A DNA stretch of 64,000 bases from Alphaproteobacteria bacterium (GCA_040216735.1 JAVJOO010000002.1:957118-1021117), one strand, 5' to 3'; positions 25,147 to 34,053 are shown, counted from the first letter of the stretch. Notes: generated by a model from the sequence alone, not told the origin. Translations and numbers: made by a program.

Positions 25147-27048
25147 ATGACCAGTTCATATTCCGAGGTATACGCCGCTTGGCAAGGCGCGCCGGAAGAG
25201 TTCTGGGCGGAACAGGCCCAGGGCATCGATTGGTTCAAACCCTGGGACCGTGTCCTCGATGCAGCTCGCCCGCCGTTCTACCGGTGGTTTCCCGGCGGGC
25301 AGGTCAACACCTGTTACAACGCCGTCGATCGGCACGTCGCGGCGGGCCGGGGCGCGCAGCTCGCGCTCATTCACGATTCGCCCATCACCGGTGCCATCGA
25401 GCGGCTGACCTACCTCGAATTGCGCGATCGGGTGGCGCGTTTTGCCGGGGCGCTCCTTGGCCTTGGCGTCGCAAAAGGCGATCGGGTCATCGTGTATATG
25501 CCTGCCGTTCCCGAGGCGGTGATTGCGATGCTCGCTTGTGCCCGGATCGGTGCGGTGCACTCGGTCGTATTTGGGGGGTTTGCGGCAGCGGAGCTGGCGA
25601 CACGGATCGACGACTGCACGCCGAAGGTGATCGTTTCGGCGAGTTGCGGGATCGAGCCCAGCCGCGTCGTCGCCTATAAACCGCTGCTCGACGAAGCAAT
25701 TCGATTGGCAAAACACAAGCCTGACAACGTTATTGTCTTTCAACGCGAACAATTGGTCGCAACGCTCGAGAAAGGACGCGACCTCGATTGGAATGACGTC
25801 GTCGAGCGTGCCCCGGCGGTAGAGTGCGTCCCCGTCGGTGCCAACGACCCCCTGTATATCCTCTATACCTCAGGATCGACCGGGCGGCCAAAGGGCGTCG
25901 TACGCGACAATGCCGGGCACATGGTCGCGCTCAAGTGGAGCATGTCGGGCGTCTACGGCGTCAATCCCGGCGAATGTTTTTGGGCCGCGTCGGATGTCGG
26001 TTGGGTCGTCGGTCACTCTTACATCGTCTATGCCCCGCTCCTGCACGGCTGCACCTCGGTCCTCTTTGAGGGCAAGCCGATCGGCACGCCGGACGCTGGT
26101 GTCTACTGGCGCGTTATTGCCGAGCATAACGTCGCGGCCCTGTTCACGGCGCCGACGTCCTTCCGGGCGATTCGCCGCGAAGATCCCGATGGCGCGTTGA
26201 TCGATCGCTACGACCTGTCGGGCTTCAGGACTCTTTTTTTGGCGGGCGAGCGCGCCGACCCGGATACCGTTCAATGGGCAGAGGAGAAGCTCAAGAAGCC
26301 GGTGGTCGACCATTGGTGGCAAACCGAAACCGCCTGGGCGATGGCGGCGAACTGTGTCGGCCTTGGTATGTTGCCGGTGAAGCACGGGTCCCCGACGAAG
26401 GCAACGCCCGGCAACGAAATCGCCATTCTCGGGCCCGACGGTAGACCAGTTCCCGCCGGTGTAGACGGGGCGATCGCTGTCAAACTGCCGCTCCCACCCG
26501 CGAGCCTGCTGACCCTTTGGAACAACGACGAGGGATTCCTCGACGCGTATATGCGCGATTTTCCAGGGTTTTATAAGACCGGCGATGCCGGTCATCTGGA
26601 CGACGAGGGTTACCTCTACATCATGAGCCGTACCGACGATGTGATTAACATCGCCGGGCACCGGCTCTCGACGGGTGCAATCGAAGAGGTTCTGGCGGCA
26701 CATCCCGATGTTGCAGAATGTGCCGTTATCGGCATCAAGGATTCGCTCAAAGGGCAGGTGCCCGTTGGGTTGGTCGTCCTCAACGCAGGCGTCGACAAAC
26801 CTGTGGCCCAGCTCTCGGCGGAACTGGTGCAAGAAGTACGCGACAAGATCGGACCGGTTGCGGCGTTCAAGGTCGCCATCGTCGTATCCCAGTTGCCGAA
26901 GACGCGGAGCGGCAAGATTCTACGGGCAACGATGCGGCGAATCGCCGACGCCGAACCATGGGCGATGCCCGCGACGATAGAGGATCCTGCGACCCTGGAT
27001 ATTGTGGCTGCCGCGATGCGGCAGGCCGGGTTGGGCGCCGCCGACTAG
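25147..27048 (+). CDS. prpE: propionate--CoA ligase
   Basis: Acetyl/propionyl-CoA synthetase-type enzyme (633 residues). It opens with the ACAS N-terminal domain (YAAWQGAPEEFWAEQA; WFKPWDRVLD), then YTSGSTGRPKGVV (P-loop), DVGWVVGHSYI, HWWQTETAW and the C-terminal LPKTRSGKILRATMRRI with the catalytic lysine. The shorter length and GWVVGHSYIVYAPLLHG pattern fit PrpE better than Acs. The ATG at 25147 follows a G-rich site. Its 3' end overlaps the trcR stop by four bases. Confidence 0.9.
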   Translation: MTSSYSEVYAAWQGAPEEFWAEQAQGIDWFKPWDRVLDAARPPFYRWFPGGQVNTCYNAVDRHVAAGRGAQLALIHDSPITGAIERLTYLELRDRVARFAGALLGLGVAKGDRVIVYMPAVPEAVIAMLACARIGAVHSVVFGGFAAAELATRIDDCTPKVIVSASCGIEPSRVVAYKPLLDEAIRLAKHKPDNVIVFQREQLVATLEKGRDLDWNDVVERAPAVECVPVGANDPLYILYTSGSTGRPKGVVRDNAGHMVALKWSMSGVYGVNPGECFWAASDVGWVVGHSYIVYAPLLHGCTSVLFEGKPIGTPDAGVYWRVIAEHNVAALFTAPTSFRAIRREDPDGALIDRYDLSGFRTLFLAGERADPDTVQWAEEKLKKPVVDHWWQTETAWAMAANCVGLGMLPVKHGSPTKATPGNEIAILGPDGRPVPAGVDGAIAVKLPLPPASLLTLWNNDEGFLDAYMRDFPGFYKTGDAGHLDDEGYLYIMSRTDDVINIAGHRLSTGAIEEVLAAHPDVAECAVIGIKDSLKGQVPVGLVVLNAGVDKPVAQLSAELVQEVRDKIGPVAAFKVAIVVSQLPKTRSGKILRATMRRIADAEPWAMPATIEDPATLDIVAAAMRQAGLGAAD

Positions 27049-27821
27049 GTGTCGCTGCCGGAACTTTCGTTGCCCGATCCAGAGTCGGGCGGCGCGACGC
27101 CGGCCCGTGCCAAGGCCGCGCCAAGGGCTGTGTCAGGCACGTCTTCGTGCTTGGCTTCGCTCGCGCTCTCCGTCGACGCGGGTTCTGCGTCAGCGTTAGG
27201 GACGGCGGAAGCTGCCCGAGCTTCTTGGGCCGCTTCGAGCGCAGCTTGCTTTTCCTTGGCAACCTTAGTCGCCGCGCGGCGCTCGCGATCTTCTTTGCGC
27301 TGGAGGCGCTTCGCCGCCGCCTGAACGGCAGAATCCAGTTCCGTCTGCGAGCACATGCCCAGGCTCACCGGGTCCTGCGGCTTGAGGTTCGGTGTATTCC
27401 AGTGGCTTCGGTCGCGCACCGAGACGACGGTGGGTTTGGTCGTCCCCACCAGCTGACAAACCTGGGCGTCGGTCAGTTCCGGGTGGAACTTGATCAGCCA
27501 AGCGATCGCGTCAGGGCGGTTCTGCCGTTTCGACAGCGGCGTGTACTTGGGCCCCGGCCGGCGCTGTTGCATCTCAATCTCAGGTTCGAGCATCACCAGA
27601 CGGGACGCACGGTCTGCCTGGCAGCGATCGAGCTCGTCGCGGGTCAGTTCGCCGTTCGCTATCGGATCGCGGCCAACGATGCCCACTGCGACTTCGCCGT
27701 CGGCGATCCCCTGCACCTCCAGGGCGTGCAAACCGCAGAAATCAGCAATTTGGTCAAAGCCAAGCGACGTATTGTCGACCAACCAGACCGCCGTGGCCTT
27801 AGGCATAAGCGGATGAGGCAT
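27045..27821 (-). CDS. trcR: TrcR-type cell cycle regulator (DUF1013)
   Basis: DUF1013 protein of 258 residues; TrcR is reported as an RNA polymerase-associated cell-cycle regulator in alphaproteobacteria. The conserved block MPKATAVWLVDNTSLGFDQIADFCGLHALEVQGIADGE is followed by a helix-turn-helix-like stretch (AIAWLIKFHPELTDAQVCQLVG) and DRSHWN. The last 80 residues are a charged helix (LQRKEDRERRAATK) and an Ala/Ser/Glu-rich disordered tail. AAGGG precedes the ATG. A promoter lies about 83 bases upstream. Confidence 0.9.
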   Translation of the reverse strand: MPHPLMPKATAVWLVDNTSLGFDQIADFCGLHALEVQGIADGEVAVGIVGRDPIANGELTRDELDRCQADRASRLVMLEPEIEMQQRRPGPKYTPLSKRQNRPDAIAWLIKFHPELTDAQVCQLVGTTKPTVVSVRDRSHWNTPNLKPQDPVSLGMCSQTELDSAVQAAAKRLQRKEDRERRAATKVAKEKQAALEAAQEARAASAVPNADAEPASTESASEAKHEDVPDTALGAALARAGVAPPDSGSGNESSGSDT

Positions 27822-27903
27822 TTCAAAACCCTTCGCGGCCGCCGTTCAGGCGCTCGCTCGATTACTCTATTGATTTACGTTAGGTAGGACGCAGCCTAAC
27901 CCT

Positions 27904-27931
27904 AATATAGGGTGGATTGCGGTTGAGGCAA
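27904..27931 (-). promoter_or_regulatory. promoter of trcR
   Basis: Minus-strand TTGCCT (27931-27926), 16-base spacer, TATATT (27909-27904). Short inverted elements (TTAGG/CCTAA and CCCTA/TAGGG) lie around and just downstream of the -10 and may be regulatory. Confidence 0.55.
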
Positions 27932-27960
27932 ACCACCCCGTTTCTAGCGGAAAACCGGGC

Positions 27961-28956
27961 CTAAACGGTCAAAAGAATCTTACCCATATGGGCGCTGGAT
28001 TCCATGAGGGCGTGAGCGTCCGCCGCTTGGGCAAGGGGGAACCGGGTGTCGATAATGGGTCGAATGGCCCCCGATTCCAGGAGCGGCCAGACCCTGGAAC
28101 GGAGTTCCTGGGCGATTTTAGCCTTTGCCTCGATGGACTGAGGGCGCAGGGTCGACCCGAGGACCTGCAGGCGGTTGCGCATGACCCGGCTGAAATCGAC
28201 CTCGGCCTTGGCCCCCTTCAGGAAGGCGATAAAGACGAGGCGTCCTTCGGGGGCAAGAAGACGGAGATTCTTGGCGATGTAGTCGCCCCCGACCATATCC
28301 AGAATAACGTCGACCCCGTGGCCGTCGGTCGCAGACCGTAGGGCCTCTTCGAAATCCGCGTCTTTGTAGTTGATCGCCTTGCTTGCCCCCAGTGAGACGC
28401 ACAACGCGCATTTCTCGGGCGATCCGGCCGTCGCATAGACCGTTGCGCCGAGCTGCTTGGCGAGTTGAATGGCCGTCGTGCCGATGCCCGACGATCCGCC
28501 GTGCACCAAAAGAACCTCCCCGGGCCGCAATGCCGCACGGTCGAACACGTTGGTCCACACCGTAAAAAAGGTCTCCGGCAGGGCCGCGGCCTCCGCGAGA
28601 TCCATACCGCGCGGGACAGGCAGCGCCTGTGCGGCCGGCGCCAAACAGTACTCGGCGTAGCCGCCCCCGGCGACAAGGGCGCACACGTTGTCACCAACCT
28701 TCCAACCGTCGACCCCGTCGCCGACGGCGGCCACGGTGCCCGACACCTCGAGACCGGGAATATCTGAAGCGCCGGGCGGCGGCGGGTAGGAACCTTTCCG
28801 TTGGAAAACATCCGGCCGGTTGATGCCGGCGGCGGCAACCTTGATCAAGATTTCGCCGGGCGCCGGTTTGTCGACGGACCGCGTGGCGGGTTTGAGAACG
28901 TCGGGGGCACCTGGCGCGCTGATCTCGATGACGGTCATGTTGTGGGGAAGGGTCAT
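27961..28956 (-). CDS. NAD(P)H quinone oxidoreductase, PIG3/zinc-independent MDR family
   Basis: Medium-chain reductase of 331 residues that lacks the zinc ligands of alcohol dehydrogenases and should reduce quinones with NADPH. It contains AAGINRPDVFQRKGSYPPPPGA (split here into two halves typical of the PIG3 group), the VHGGSSGIGTTAIQLAK nucleotide loop and LDMVGGDY. The ATG at 28956 follows AAGGA by eight bases and gives a slightly longer N terminus than the Met at 28938. It is divergent from the DUF1192 gene. Confidence 0.92.
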   Translation of the reverse strand: MTLPHNMTVIEISAPGAPDVLKPATRSVDKPAPGEILIKVAAAGINRPDVFQRKGSYPPPPGASDIPGLEVSGTVAAVGDGVDGWKVGDNVCALVAGGGYAEYCLAPAAQALPVPRGMDLAEAAALPETFFTVWTNVFDRAALRPGEVLLVHGGSSGIGTTAIQLAKQLGATVYATAGSPEKCALCVSLGASKAINYKDADFEEALRSATDGHGVDVILDMVGGDYIAKNLRLLAPEGRLVFIAFLKGAKAEVDFSRVMRNRLQVLGSTLRPQSIEAKAKIAQELRSRVWPLLESGAIRPIIDTRFPLAQAADAHALMESSAHMGKILLTV

Positions 28957-29073
28957 GCGTCTCGTCCTTGCTGGGGCGTACCGGGGGAGGTCAACGGTTC
29001 GCGGTCTGGAAGCCTGATTGTGGTCTAGTATGATCGGCCACGATCTGACAAGACCGATAGAGGGTTGAGTGCG

Positions 29074-29259
29074 ATGGACACGGACGATCTCGAGCCGCCA
29101 AAGAAGAACAAACTGGTGCCGCCGGTACTCGAGGAGATGTCGATCGAAGACCTCGGTGCGTATATCGACGAACTCGAAGCGGCCATCGCCCGCGCCCGCG
29201 CGGTGATCCGGAGCAAAGAACAAGCCCGCGGTACGGCGGCATCCGTTTTCAAGACGTGA
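29074..29259 (+). CDS. DUF1192 family protein
   Basis: Sixty-one-residue alphaproteobacterial protein of the DUF1192 family, function unknown. The conserved features are the MDTDDLEPPKK start, the MSIEDLGAYIDELEAAIARAR helix and the AASVFK end. GAGGG precedes the ATG at 29074; a GTG at 29065 is a less likely start. Seven bases separate it from the thioesterase gene downstream, so the two are co-transcribed. Confidence 0.88.
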   Translation: MDTDDLEPPKKNKLVPPVLEEMSIEDLGAYIDELEAAIARARAVIRSKEQARGTAASVFKT

Positions 29260-29266
29260 GGTCGAT

Positions 29267-29704
29267 GTGAGCGTTGCGCCAAAGGAAGAGACCCGAGGGA
29301 ACTACCGGCGATTTTTGGAAATCCCTACGCGCTGGATGGACAACGATGTCTACCAGCATGTGAATAACGTCAACTACTACTCGTTTTTTGACACGGTGGT
29401 GAACGAGTATCTGATGAGTGCCGGTGTTCTGGATTACGAGACCGGGGATGTGATCGGTTTCGTCGTTGAAACCTGTTGCCAGTATCACCGACCGCTGCGC
29501 TTTCCCGATGTGATCGACGCTGGCCTCAGGGTCGCCAAGATCGGTACGTCGAGCGTGCGTTACGAAGTGGGGTTGTTTCGCCGGGGCGACGAGGGCGTCG
29601 CCGCAACGGGGCATTTCGTCCACGTCTACGTTCGTCGGCCCGAGTTGCGACCGACGCCGCTATCCGAAGCCCTGCGCGAAGCCCTAGAGAGGATCGCGGT
29701 CTAA
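29267..29704 (+). CDS. 4HBT-type acyl-CoA thioesterase
   Basis: Hotdog thioesterase of the 4-hydroxybenzoyl-CoA/YbgC type (145 residues). The active-site segment TRWMDNDVYQHVNNVNYYSFFDTVVNEYLM holds the catalytic Asp (near residue 25) and the helix that follows it. The GTG start at 29267 has GAGG nine to ten bases upstream. Its acyl substrate is not known. A large hairpin follows 18 bases after the stop. Confidence 0.88.
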   Translation: MSVAPKEETRGNYRRFLEIPTRWMDNDVYQHVNNVNYYSFFDTVVNEYLMSAGVLDYETGDVIGFVVETCCQYHRPLRFPDVIDAGLRVAKIGTSSVRYEVGLFRRGDEGVAATGHFVHVYVRRPELRPTPLSEALREALERIAV

Positions 29705-29722
29705 CGCCGGGACGTTGCGAAC

Positions 29723-29752
29723 CGTCGGCGTCGGCAATGGCCGACGCCGACG
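29723..29752. terminator. long perfect hairpin between convergent genes
   Basis: Thirteen-base perfect stem CGTCGGCGTCGGC/GCCGACGCCGACG with loop AATG, midway between the convergent thioesterase and hsp20 genes. There is no T run, so it is either a weak bidirectional terminator or an RNA 3'-end stabilizer. Confidence 0.6.
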
Positions 29753-29767
29753 ACGCACAGTGGATCG

Positions 29768-30235
29768 TTAGGCCGCAACGCGGGGTTGTTCGATCACTTT
29801 GGACGGAGCGTTGCCCGTGCCGATTTCGATTTGCCGGGGTTTCTGGGCTTCGGGAATTTCACGGACCAATGCCACATGCAATAATCCGTTGACGAGAGAA
29901 GCGCCGGTCACGCGCACCGAATCGGCAAGTTCGAAGCGGCGTTCAAAGGCACGGCGGGCGATCCCGCGGTGGAGGTACGAACCTTTCTCCTGTTCATCGC
30001 GCGCTTTGCCGCGGATGACCAAGACGTCGGCCTCCTGGGTGATATCAAGTTCGCTCTCGTCGAAACCGGCGACCGCCATCGAGAGCCGATAGTCGTCCTC
30101 ACCGGTCTTTTCGATGTCGTAGGGCGGATAGCCTGTGTTGGTGTGGTCCATCCGCGTGACGGCATCGAGAATCTGATCGACCCGGTCGAAGCCGATCGAA
30201 GAGCGCAAAAGGGGTGTTAGAAATTGCGTGCGCAT
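29768..30235 (-). CDS. Hsp20 small heat-shock protein
   Basis: Small heat-shock chaperone of 155 residues that holds unfolding proteins in large oligomers. The alpha-crystallin domain runs from about YPPYDIEKTGEDDYRLSMAVAGF (residues 36-58) to the VRVTGASLVNGLLHVALVRE strand pair, and the tail has the IEIG anchoring motif (I-x-I). The AFERRFELAD segment is typical of the IbpA/HspH class. A GGAGG lies nine bases before the ATG. A sigma-32-like promoter is visible about 97 bases upstream. Confidence 0.94.
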   Translation of the reverse strand: MRTQFLTPLLRSSIGFDRVDQILDAVTRMDHTNTGYPPYDIEKTGEDDYRLSMAVAGFDESELDITQEADVLVIRGKARDEQEKGSYLHRGIARRAFERRFELADSVRVTGASLVNGLLHVALVREIPEAQKPRQIEIGTGNAPSKVIEQPRVAA

Positions 30236-30331
30236 AGCGTCACATCCTCCATTGAAGCAATGTGTTCATAGACCCGCCAATTGGCCGGGCCTCAATATCA
30301 CCGAGCCCCTAGGGCACCCGGCTTGGCATTG

Positions 30332-30359
30332 ATTTGGGGAGTCGAAAAAGGGGTTCAAG
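30332..30359 (-). promoter_or_regulatory. sigma-32-like heat-shock promoter for hsp20
   Basis: Minus-strand CTTGAA (30359-30354), a 14-base spacer and CCCCAAAT (30339-30332) closely match the enterobacterial heat-shock consensus CTTGAA-N13-15-CCCCATNT. The gene it would drive encodes a small heat-shock protein. Confidence 0.65.
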
Positions 30360-30371
30360 ACCTTGAAACAA

Positions 30372-30395
30372 AAACGCCGCCCGGAGGCGGCGTTT
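30372..30395 (-). terminator. intrinsic terminator of rpmE
   Basis: Perfect stem AAACGCCGCC/GGCGGCGTTT with a four-base loop, followed on the minus strand by TTGTTT, 20 bases after the rpmE stop. Its 16-base core is identical to the pntB/rpsU terminator. Confidence 0.88.
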
Positions 30396-30414
30396 GCGCG
30401 GACGGGTTTCCGGC

Positions 30415-30639
30415 CTATTTGATGCCGAAACCCTCGAACCGTTTCTTGAACTTCGCCACTTGGCCGCCGGAATCGACTAGGCGTTGGTTTCCGCCGGTCC
30501 ACGCGGGGTGGGATTTGGGGTCGATATCCAAGGTCATGCGGTCGCCGGCGGCGCCCCAGGTCGACCGGGTCGTGAATTCGGTGCCATCGGTCATGACCAC
30601 GGTGATCTCGTGGTAGTCCGGGTGAATTTCCTGCTTCAT
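30415..30639 (-). CDS. rpmE: 50S ribosomal protein L31
   Basis: Ribosomal protein L31 (74 residues) of the large subunit. The start [22 protein letters not shown] and the [13 protein letters not shown] block identify it. The zinc-binding cysteines of the C+ form are absent; RSTWG stands in place of the CxxC region, so this is the zinc-independent form. GGAGAG precedes the ATG. It has its own promoter and terminator and is divergent from the ABC exporter gene, a neighbourhood I recall from other alphaproteobacteria. Confidence 0.96.
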   Translation of the reverse strand: MKQEIHPDYHEITVVMTDGTEFTTRSTWGAAGDRMTLDIDPKSHPAWTGGNQRLVDSGGQVAKFKKRFEGFGIK

Positions 30640-30664
30640 GATTTCTCTCCGCTCGAAGGCCGGG

Positions 30665-30694
30665 CTTATAGCAGACTGAAGCCGGATTGGGCAA
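30665..30694 (-). promoter_or_regulatory. promoter of rpmE
   Basis: Minus-strand TTGCCC (30694-30689), an 18-base spacer and TATAAG (30670-30665), about 26 bases before the rpmE start. Confidence 0.6.
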
Positions 30695-30721
30695 CCATAG
30701 CACCGGGGGCTCGGGGCGATG

Positions 30722-30750
30722 TTGTTGCGAGGTCACGGCTCGCCTATGCT
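30722..30750 (+). promoter_or_regulatory. candidate promoter of the ABC exporter gene
   Basis: TTGTTG (30722-30727), a 17-base spacer and TATGCT (30745-30750), about 35 bases before the GTG start. Confidence 0.5.
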
Positions 30751-30785
30751 CCGGTCCCGAACCGATTGATCGATAAGGAAAAAAC

Positions 30786-32606
30786 GTGGCGCGACAAGCA
30801 AGAAGCTATGGTGGCTCCATCGGCAACAACACCGAGGATCGCCCCAAGAGCCGAGACCTCGCGCAACTCCGTCCGGTTCTGGAATTTGCCTATCCCTACT
30901 GGCGCGTCGCCGCGGTGGCGGGGGTTGCGTTGGTCGCCGCCGCCATCGGAACCCTCGGGATCGGACGCGTTCTCCAACTCCTGATCGATAATTTCGACTC
31001 GATCGCGGACGTCAACCGGACCTTCCTCTTGCTCCTCGGCGTCGTCGCGGTGATCGCGGTGGGGACGTTCGGCCGCTACTATCTTGTCATGTGGCTCGGG
31101 GAGCGCGTAGTCGCCGACCTGCGCCGCGCCGTCTATGACCGTGTCATCGGTCTGAGTCCGGCATTCTTCGAGCGCAACAAGACCGGCGAAATCCTGTCGC
31201 GGATTACGACGGACACGACACTGATTCAGTCGATCGTCGGTGCCAGCGCGTCGATGGCGCTACGGAACATCTTGCTGCTCATCGGCGGCCTGATCATGCT
31301 GATCATCACCAGCCCACGCCTGTCGGGCCTGATCATCCTTGCCGTCCCCGTTATTGTTCTGCCGTTGATGGTCTTCGGTCGAAAGGTGCGTCGGTTGTCA
31401 CGGCAAACCCAGGACCGTATCGGCGCGGTTAGTGCCGCGGCCGACGAAAGTATCAACGAGGTCCGCACGGTCCAAGCGTTCGTACATGAAGATGTCGACC
31501 GTGCGCGGTTCGGCGGCAAAGTTGAAACGGCGCTGCGGGCGGCGATGGATCAGATCCGCGCGCGCGCTTTCTTGACGTTGTCGGTCATTCTGCTTGTCTT
31601 TGGCTCGATCGTTGGCGTCCTCTGGATCGGCGCTGTTCAAGTGATGAATGGCAACATGTCCAGCGGCGACCTTGGCGCTTTCGTGTTCTATGCGATCGTC
31701 ACTGCTGGGTCCGTTGCTGCGCTGTCGGAGGTGTTCGGTGACGTGCAAAAGGCCGCCGGTGCCGCCGAGAGATTGTCCGAGCTCCTGAACGCCGAACCCG
31801 ATATCAAGGCGCCGGTGTCGCCGCTAGTTCTGCCGCACCCTGCCCGTGGCGCGGTCGAACTCCGCAACGTCTCGTTCCGCTACCCGATGCGGCCGGAGGT
31901 CGCGGCTCTGTCCGATTTCTCGCTAGATGTGGCTGCGGGTGAAACCGTTGCCCTGGTCGGGCCGTCGGGTGCGGGCAAGACGACCGTGTTTCAACTGCTT
32001 CTCCGGTTCTACGACCCGTCGGAGGGGCATGTGACCTTCGACGACCTGGAATACGTCCGTCTCGATCCCCGCGACCTTCGCGCCAATATCGGGTTGGTGT
32101 CCCAAGACCCGGTGATATTCGGGGCGGATGCCTGGGACAACATCCGCTACGGCCGTCCGGACGCGAGCGATGACGAGGTTCGTGCGGCGGCGGATGCCGC
32201 GTCGGCCACCGAGTTCCTCGATCGCCTGCCTGACGGGTTCGCGACGCAACTCGGCGAACGCGGCGTCACCTTATCGGGTGGGCAAAAGCAAAGGGTGGCG
32301 ATCGCCCGGGCGTTGCTGCGCAACCCCGCCCTCTTGCTGCTCGACGAAGCAACGAGCGCGCTCGATGCCGAAAGCGAGCGCGCAGTTCAGTCGGCCTTAG
32401 AAATACTGATGGAAGGGCGGACAACGATCGTTATCGCCCACCGCCTCGCGACGGTTCAGAAGGCCGATCGGATCGTCGTGGTCGACGGCGGGAGAATCGT
32501 GGCCGAGGGCACCCATGACGCGCTCATGGCCCAGGGCGGCCTCTACGCGCGGCTTGCGAAGCTTCAGTTCAATGTCGGTGGCTTGCGCGACGTTTCGGCC
32601 GTTTAG
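30786..32606 (+). CDS. ABC transporter, fused permease and ATPase (MsbA-like)
   Basis: Half-size exporter of 606 residues that dimerizes in the inner membrane. Six transmembrane helices occupy about residues 38-330, with an EAA-like FFERNKTGEILSRITTDTTLIQ loop. The ATPase domain has GPSGAGKTT (Walker A, about 395-403), LSGGQKQR (signature) and LLLLDEATSALD (Walker B). Relatives export lipids or drugs. The GTG start has AAGGA six bases upstream. The stop overlaps the convergent MotB-like gene by four bases. Confidence 0.93.
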   Translation: MARQARSYGGSIGNNTEDRPKSRDLAQLRPVLEFAYPYWRVAAVAGVALVAAAIGTLGIGRVLQLLIDNFDSIADVNRTFLLLLGVVAVIAVGTFGRYYLVMWLGERVVADLRRAVYDRVIGLSPAFFERNKTGEILSRITTDTTLIQSIVGASASMALRNILLLIGGLIMLIITSPRLSGLIILAVPVIVLPLMVFGRKVRRLSRQTQDRIGAVSAAADESINEVRTVQAFVHEDVDRARFGGKVETALRAAMDQIRARAFLTLSVILLVFGSIVGVLWIGAVQVMNGNMSSGDLGAFVFYAIVTAGSVAALSEVFGDVQKAAGAAERLSELLNAEPDIKAPVSPLVLPHPARGAVELRNVSFRYPMRPEVAALSDFSLDVAAGETVALVGPSGAGKTTVFQLLLRFYDPSEGHVTFDDLEYVRLDPRDLRANIGLVSQDPVIFGADAWDNIRYGRPDASDDEVRAAADAASATEFLDRLPDGFATQLGERGVTLSGGQKQRVAIARALLRNPALLLLDEATSALDAESERAVQSALEILMEGRTTIVIAHRLATVQKADRIVVVDGGRIVAEGTHDALMAQGGLYARLAKLQFNVGGLRDVSAV

Positions 32607-34042
32607 CGCTCGGTAAGTTTCATCTCGATGCGCCGGTTGCGCCGGAACGCGATCTCGTCGTTCCCTTCGTCGAGCGGGTGATATTGACCGAACCCTGCGG
32701 CCGCGAGCCGGCGTGCAGGGATGCCGGCCTCGATGAGGAACTTCACGACGTTGGTTGCCCGTGCGGCCGACAGTTCCCAGTTCGACGGGAACTGCGATGA
32801 GTTGATTGGCACCGAGTCGGTGTGTCCGTCGACCCGGAGAATCCAACTGATATCGGGTGGAATACGCGGGATGATTTCAATCAGCGTGTTGGCCAAATCT
32901 TGCATCCGGGCGCGCCCTTCCTCGCCCAGCTCCGCCGATCCTGACCCGAACAGGACCTCCGACTGAAAGACGAACCGGTCGCCGACAATCTGAATGTCGC
33001 GCCGATCGCCGAGCACCTCCCGCAATCGGCCAAAGAATTCGGAGCGGTAGCGCGAGAGTTCTTCGACCTTTTGGGCCAGCGCCTGATTGAGGCGTCGACC
33101 AAGGTCCGAAATCACCACTTGCTGTTCTTCGTCCTTCGACTCCGCCTCGCCTAGTGCGGCTTGGATCGACCGCAGTTGCTCGCGCAGCAGGGCGATCTGC
33201 TGGTTCAACAGCGCCACGCGGGCCTTGGCGTCGGACGATAGTTCCTGTTCCTCCTCCAACGCCGATTCGCGTGCAAGGTAGAGCGCTTGGACTTCGGCGA
33301 GGCGGACTTCGCGGTCTTTCAGGTCTTCCTGCACGAGCCTCGTCCGCTCTTCTTCGCTGGCGAGCTGGGTGCGCAGTTCGCGCTGGCTGTCTCTCAATGC
33401 GCCGACCGTCGCGCGGGTTTCGGACAGCGCGGTTTCAAGGTCGGCCGATTGTTTCCGGAGGGCCTCGGCATCGCGTCGGGAGACCTCCAAGGCATCGGCC
33501 AGATCGCCGACGCGTCTCTCAAGTTCGGCGCGGAGCGTGCGCAGGGCATCGATATCGCGTTGCAACCGCTCGACATCCGCGAGTTGGGTCCGAATGGTCT
33601 CGCGGTCCCGTTCGACCGTTTCGTTGGCGGCGGCCAGGTCGCTCTGGGCTGCGGAGAGACCGCGTTCCGCGGTTTCGGCCCGCCGCGTCAGCAGGGCGAC
33701 GGTTTCGTTGAGCTGCGCTGCCTCCGAGCGGAGCTCCGAGAGTTCGATCACGAGGTTGTCGCGCTCTTCGTTTGCGCTTTGAAGCGACGCCGAGAGTTGG
33801 GCCACGTTCAAACGAAGATCGGCATTGCCCTGGCGTTCAAGCGATAGAAGTTCGGTTAATTCGTTGATTTGTGACGTCAGGCGTTGCAAGGCTTCATCGC
33901 GCCCGGACAGCGCCTGCGACAGAAACACCTGTGCCAGGACGAAGACCACCAGAAGGAAGATGATGACGACCAGCAACGCGGCCAGGGCATCGACAAAGCC
34001 GGGCCAATAGTCCTGACCGCGCGTACGGGTTCGAAACGCCAT
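32603..34042 (-). CDS. MotB-like protein with long coiled coil and OmpA domain
   Basis: A 479-residue envelope protein. One transmembrane helix near the N terminus (residues 17-41) contains Asp18 in GFVDALAALLVVIIF, the position and context of the proton-carrying Asp of MotB and TolR. About 280 residues of heptad-rich coiled coil follow (45-320), then an OmpA/MotB peptidoglycan-binding domain with VDGHTDSVPI and NWELSAARATNVV. Flagellar MotB lacks such a long coil. The MotA-like gene ends 11 bases upstream. It probably forms a wall-anchored proton-driven complex of unknown task. Confidence 0.88.
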   Translation of the reverse strand: MAFRTRTRGQDYWPGFVDALAALLVVIIFLLVVFVLAQVFLSQALSGRDEALQRLTSQINELTELLSLERQGNADLRLNVAQLSASLQSANEERDNLVIELSELRSEAAQLNETVALLTRRAETAERGLSAAQSDLAAANETVERDRETIRTQLADVERLQRDIDALRTLRAELERRVGDLADALEVSRRDAEALRKQSADLETALSETRATVGALRDSQRELRTQLASEEERTRLVQEDLKDREVRLAEVQALYLARESALEEEQELSSDAKARVALLNQQIALLREQLRSIQAALGEAESKDEEQQVVISDLGRRLNQALAQKVEELSRYRSEFFGRLREVLGDRRDIQIVGDRFVFQSEVLFGSGSAELGEEGRARMQDLANTLIEIIPRIPPDISWILRVDGHTDSVPINSSQFPSNWELSAARATNVVKFLIEAGIPARRLAAAGFGQYHPLDEGNDEIAFRRNRRIEMKLTER

Positions 34043-34053
34043 GGCGATTCGGT

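Noticed and set aside
26718-27887. Long plus-strand frame across the prpE end and trcR
   Set aside because: It overlaps prpE in another frame and trcR on the opposite strand; both real genes have clear family motifs.
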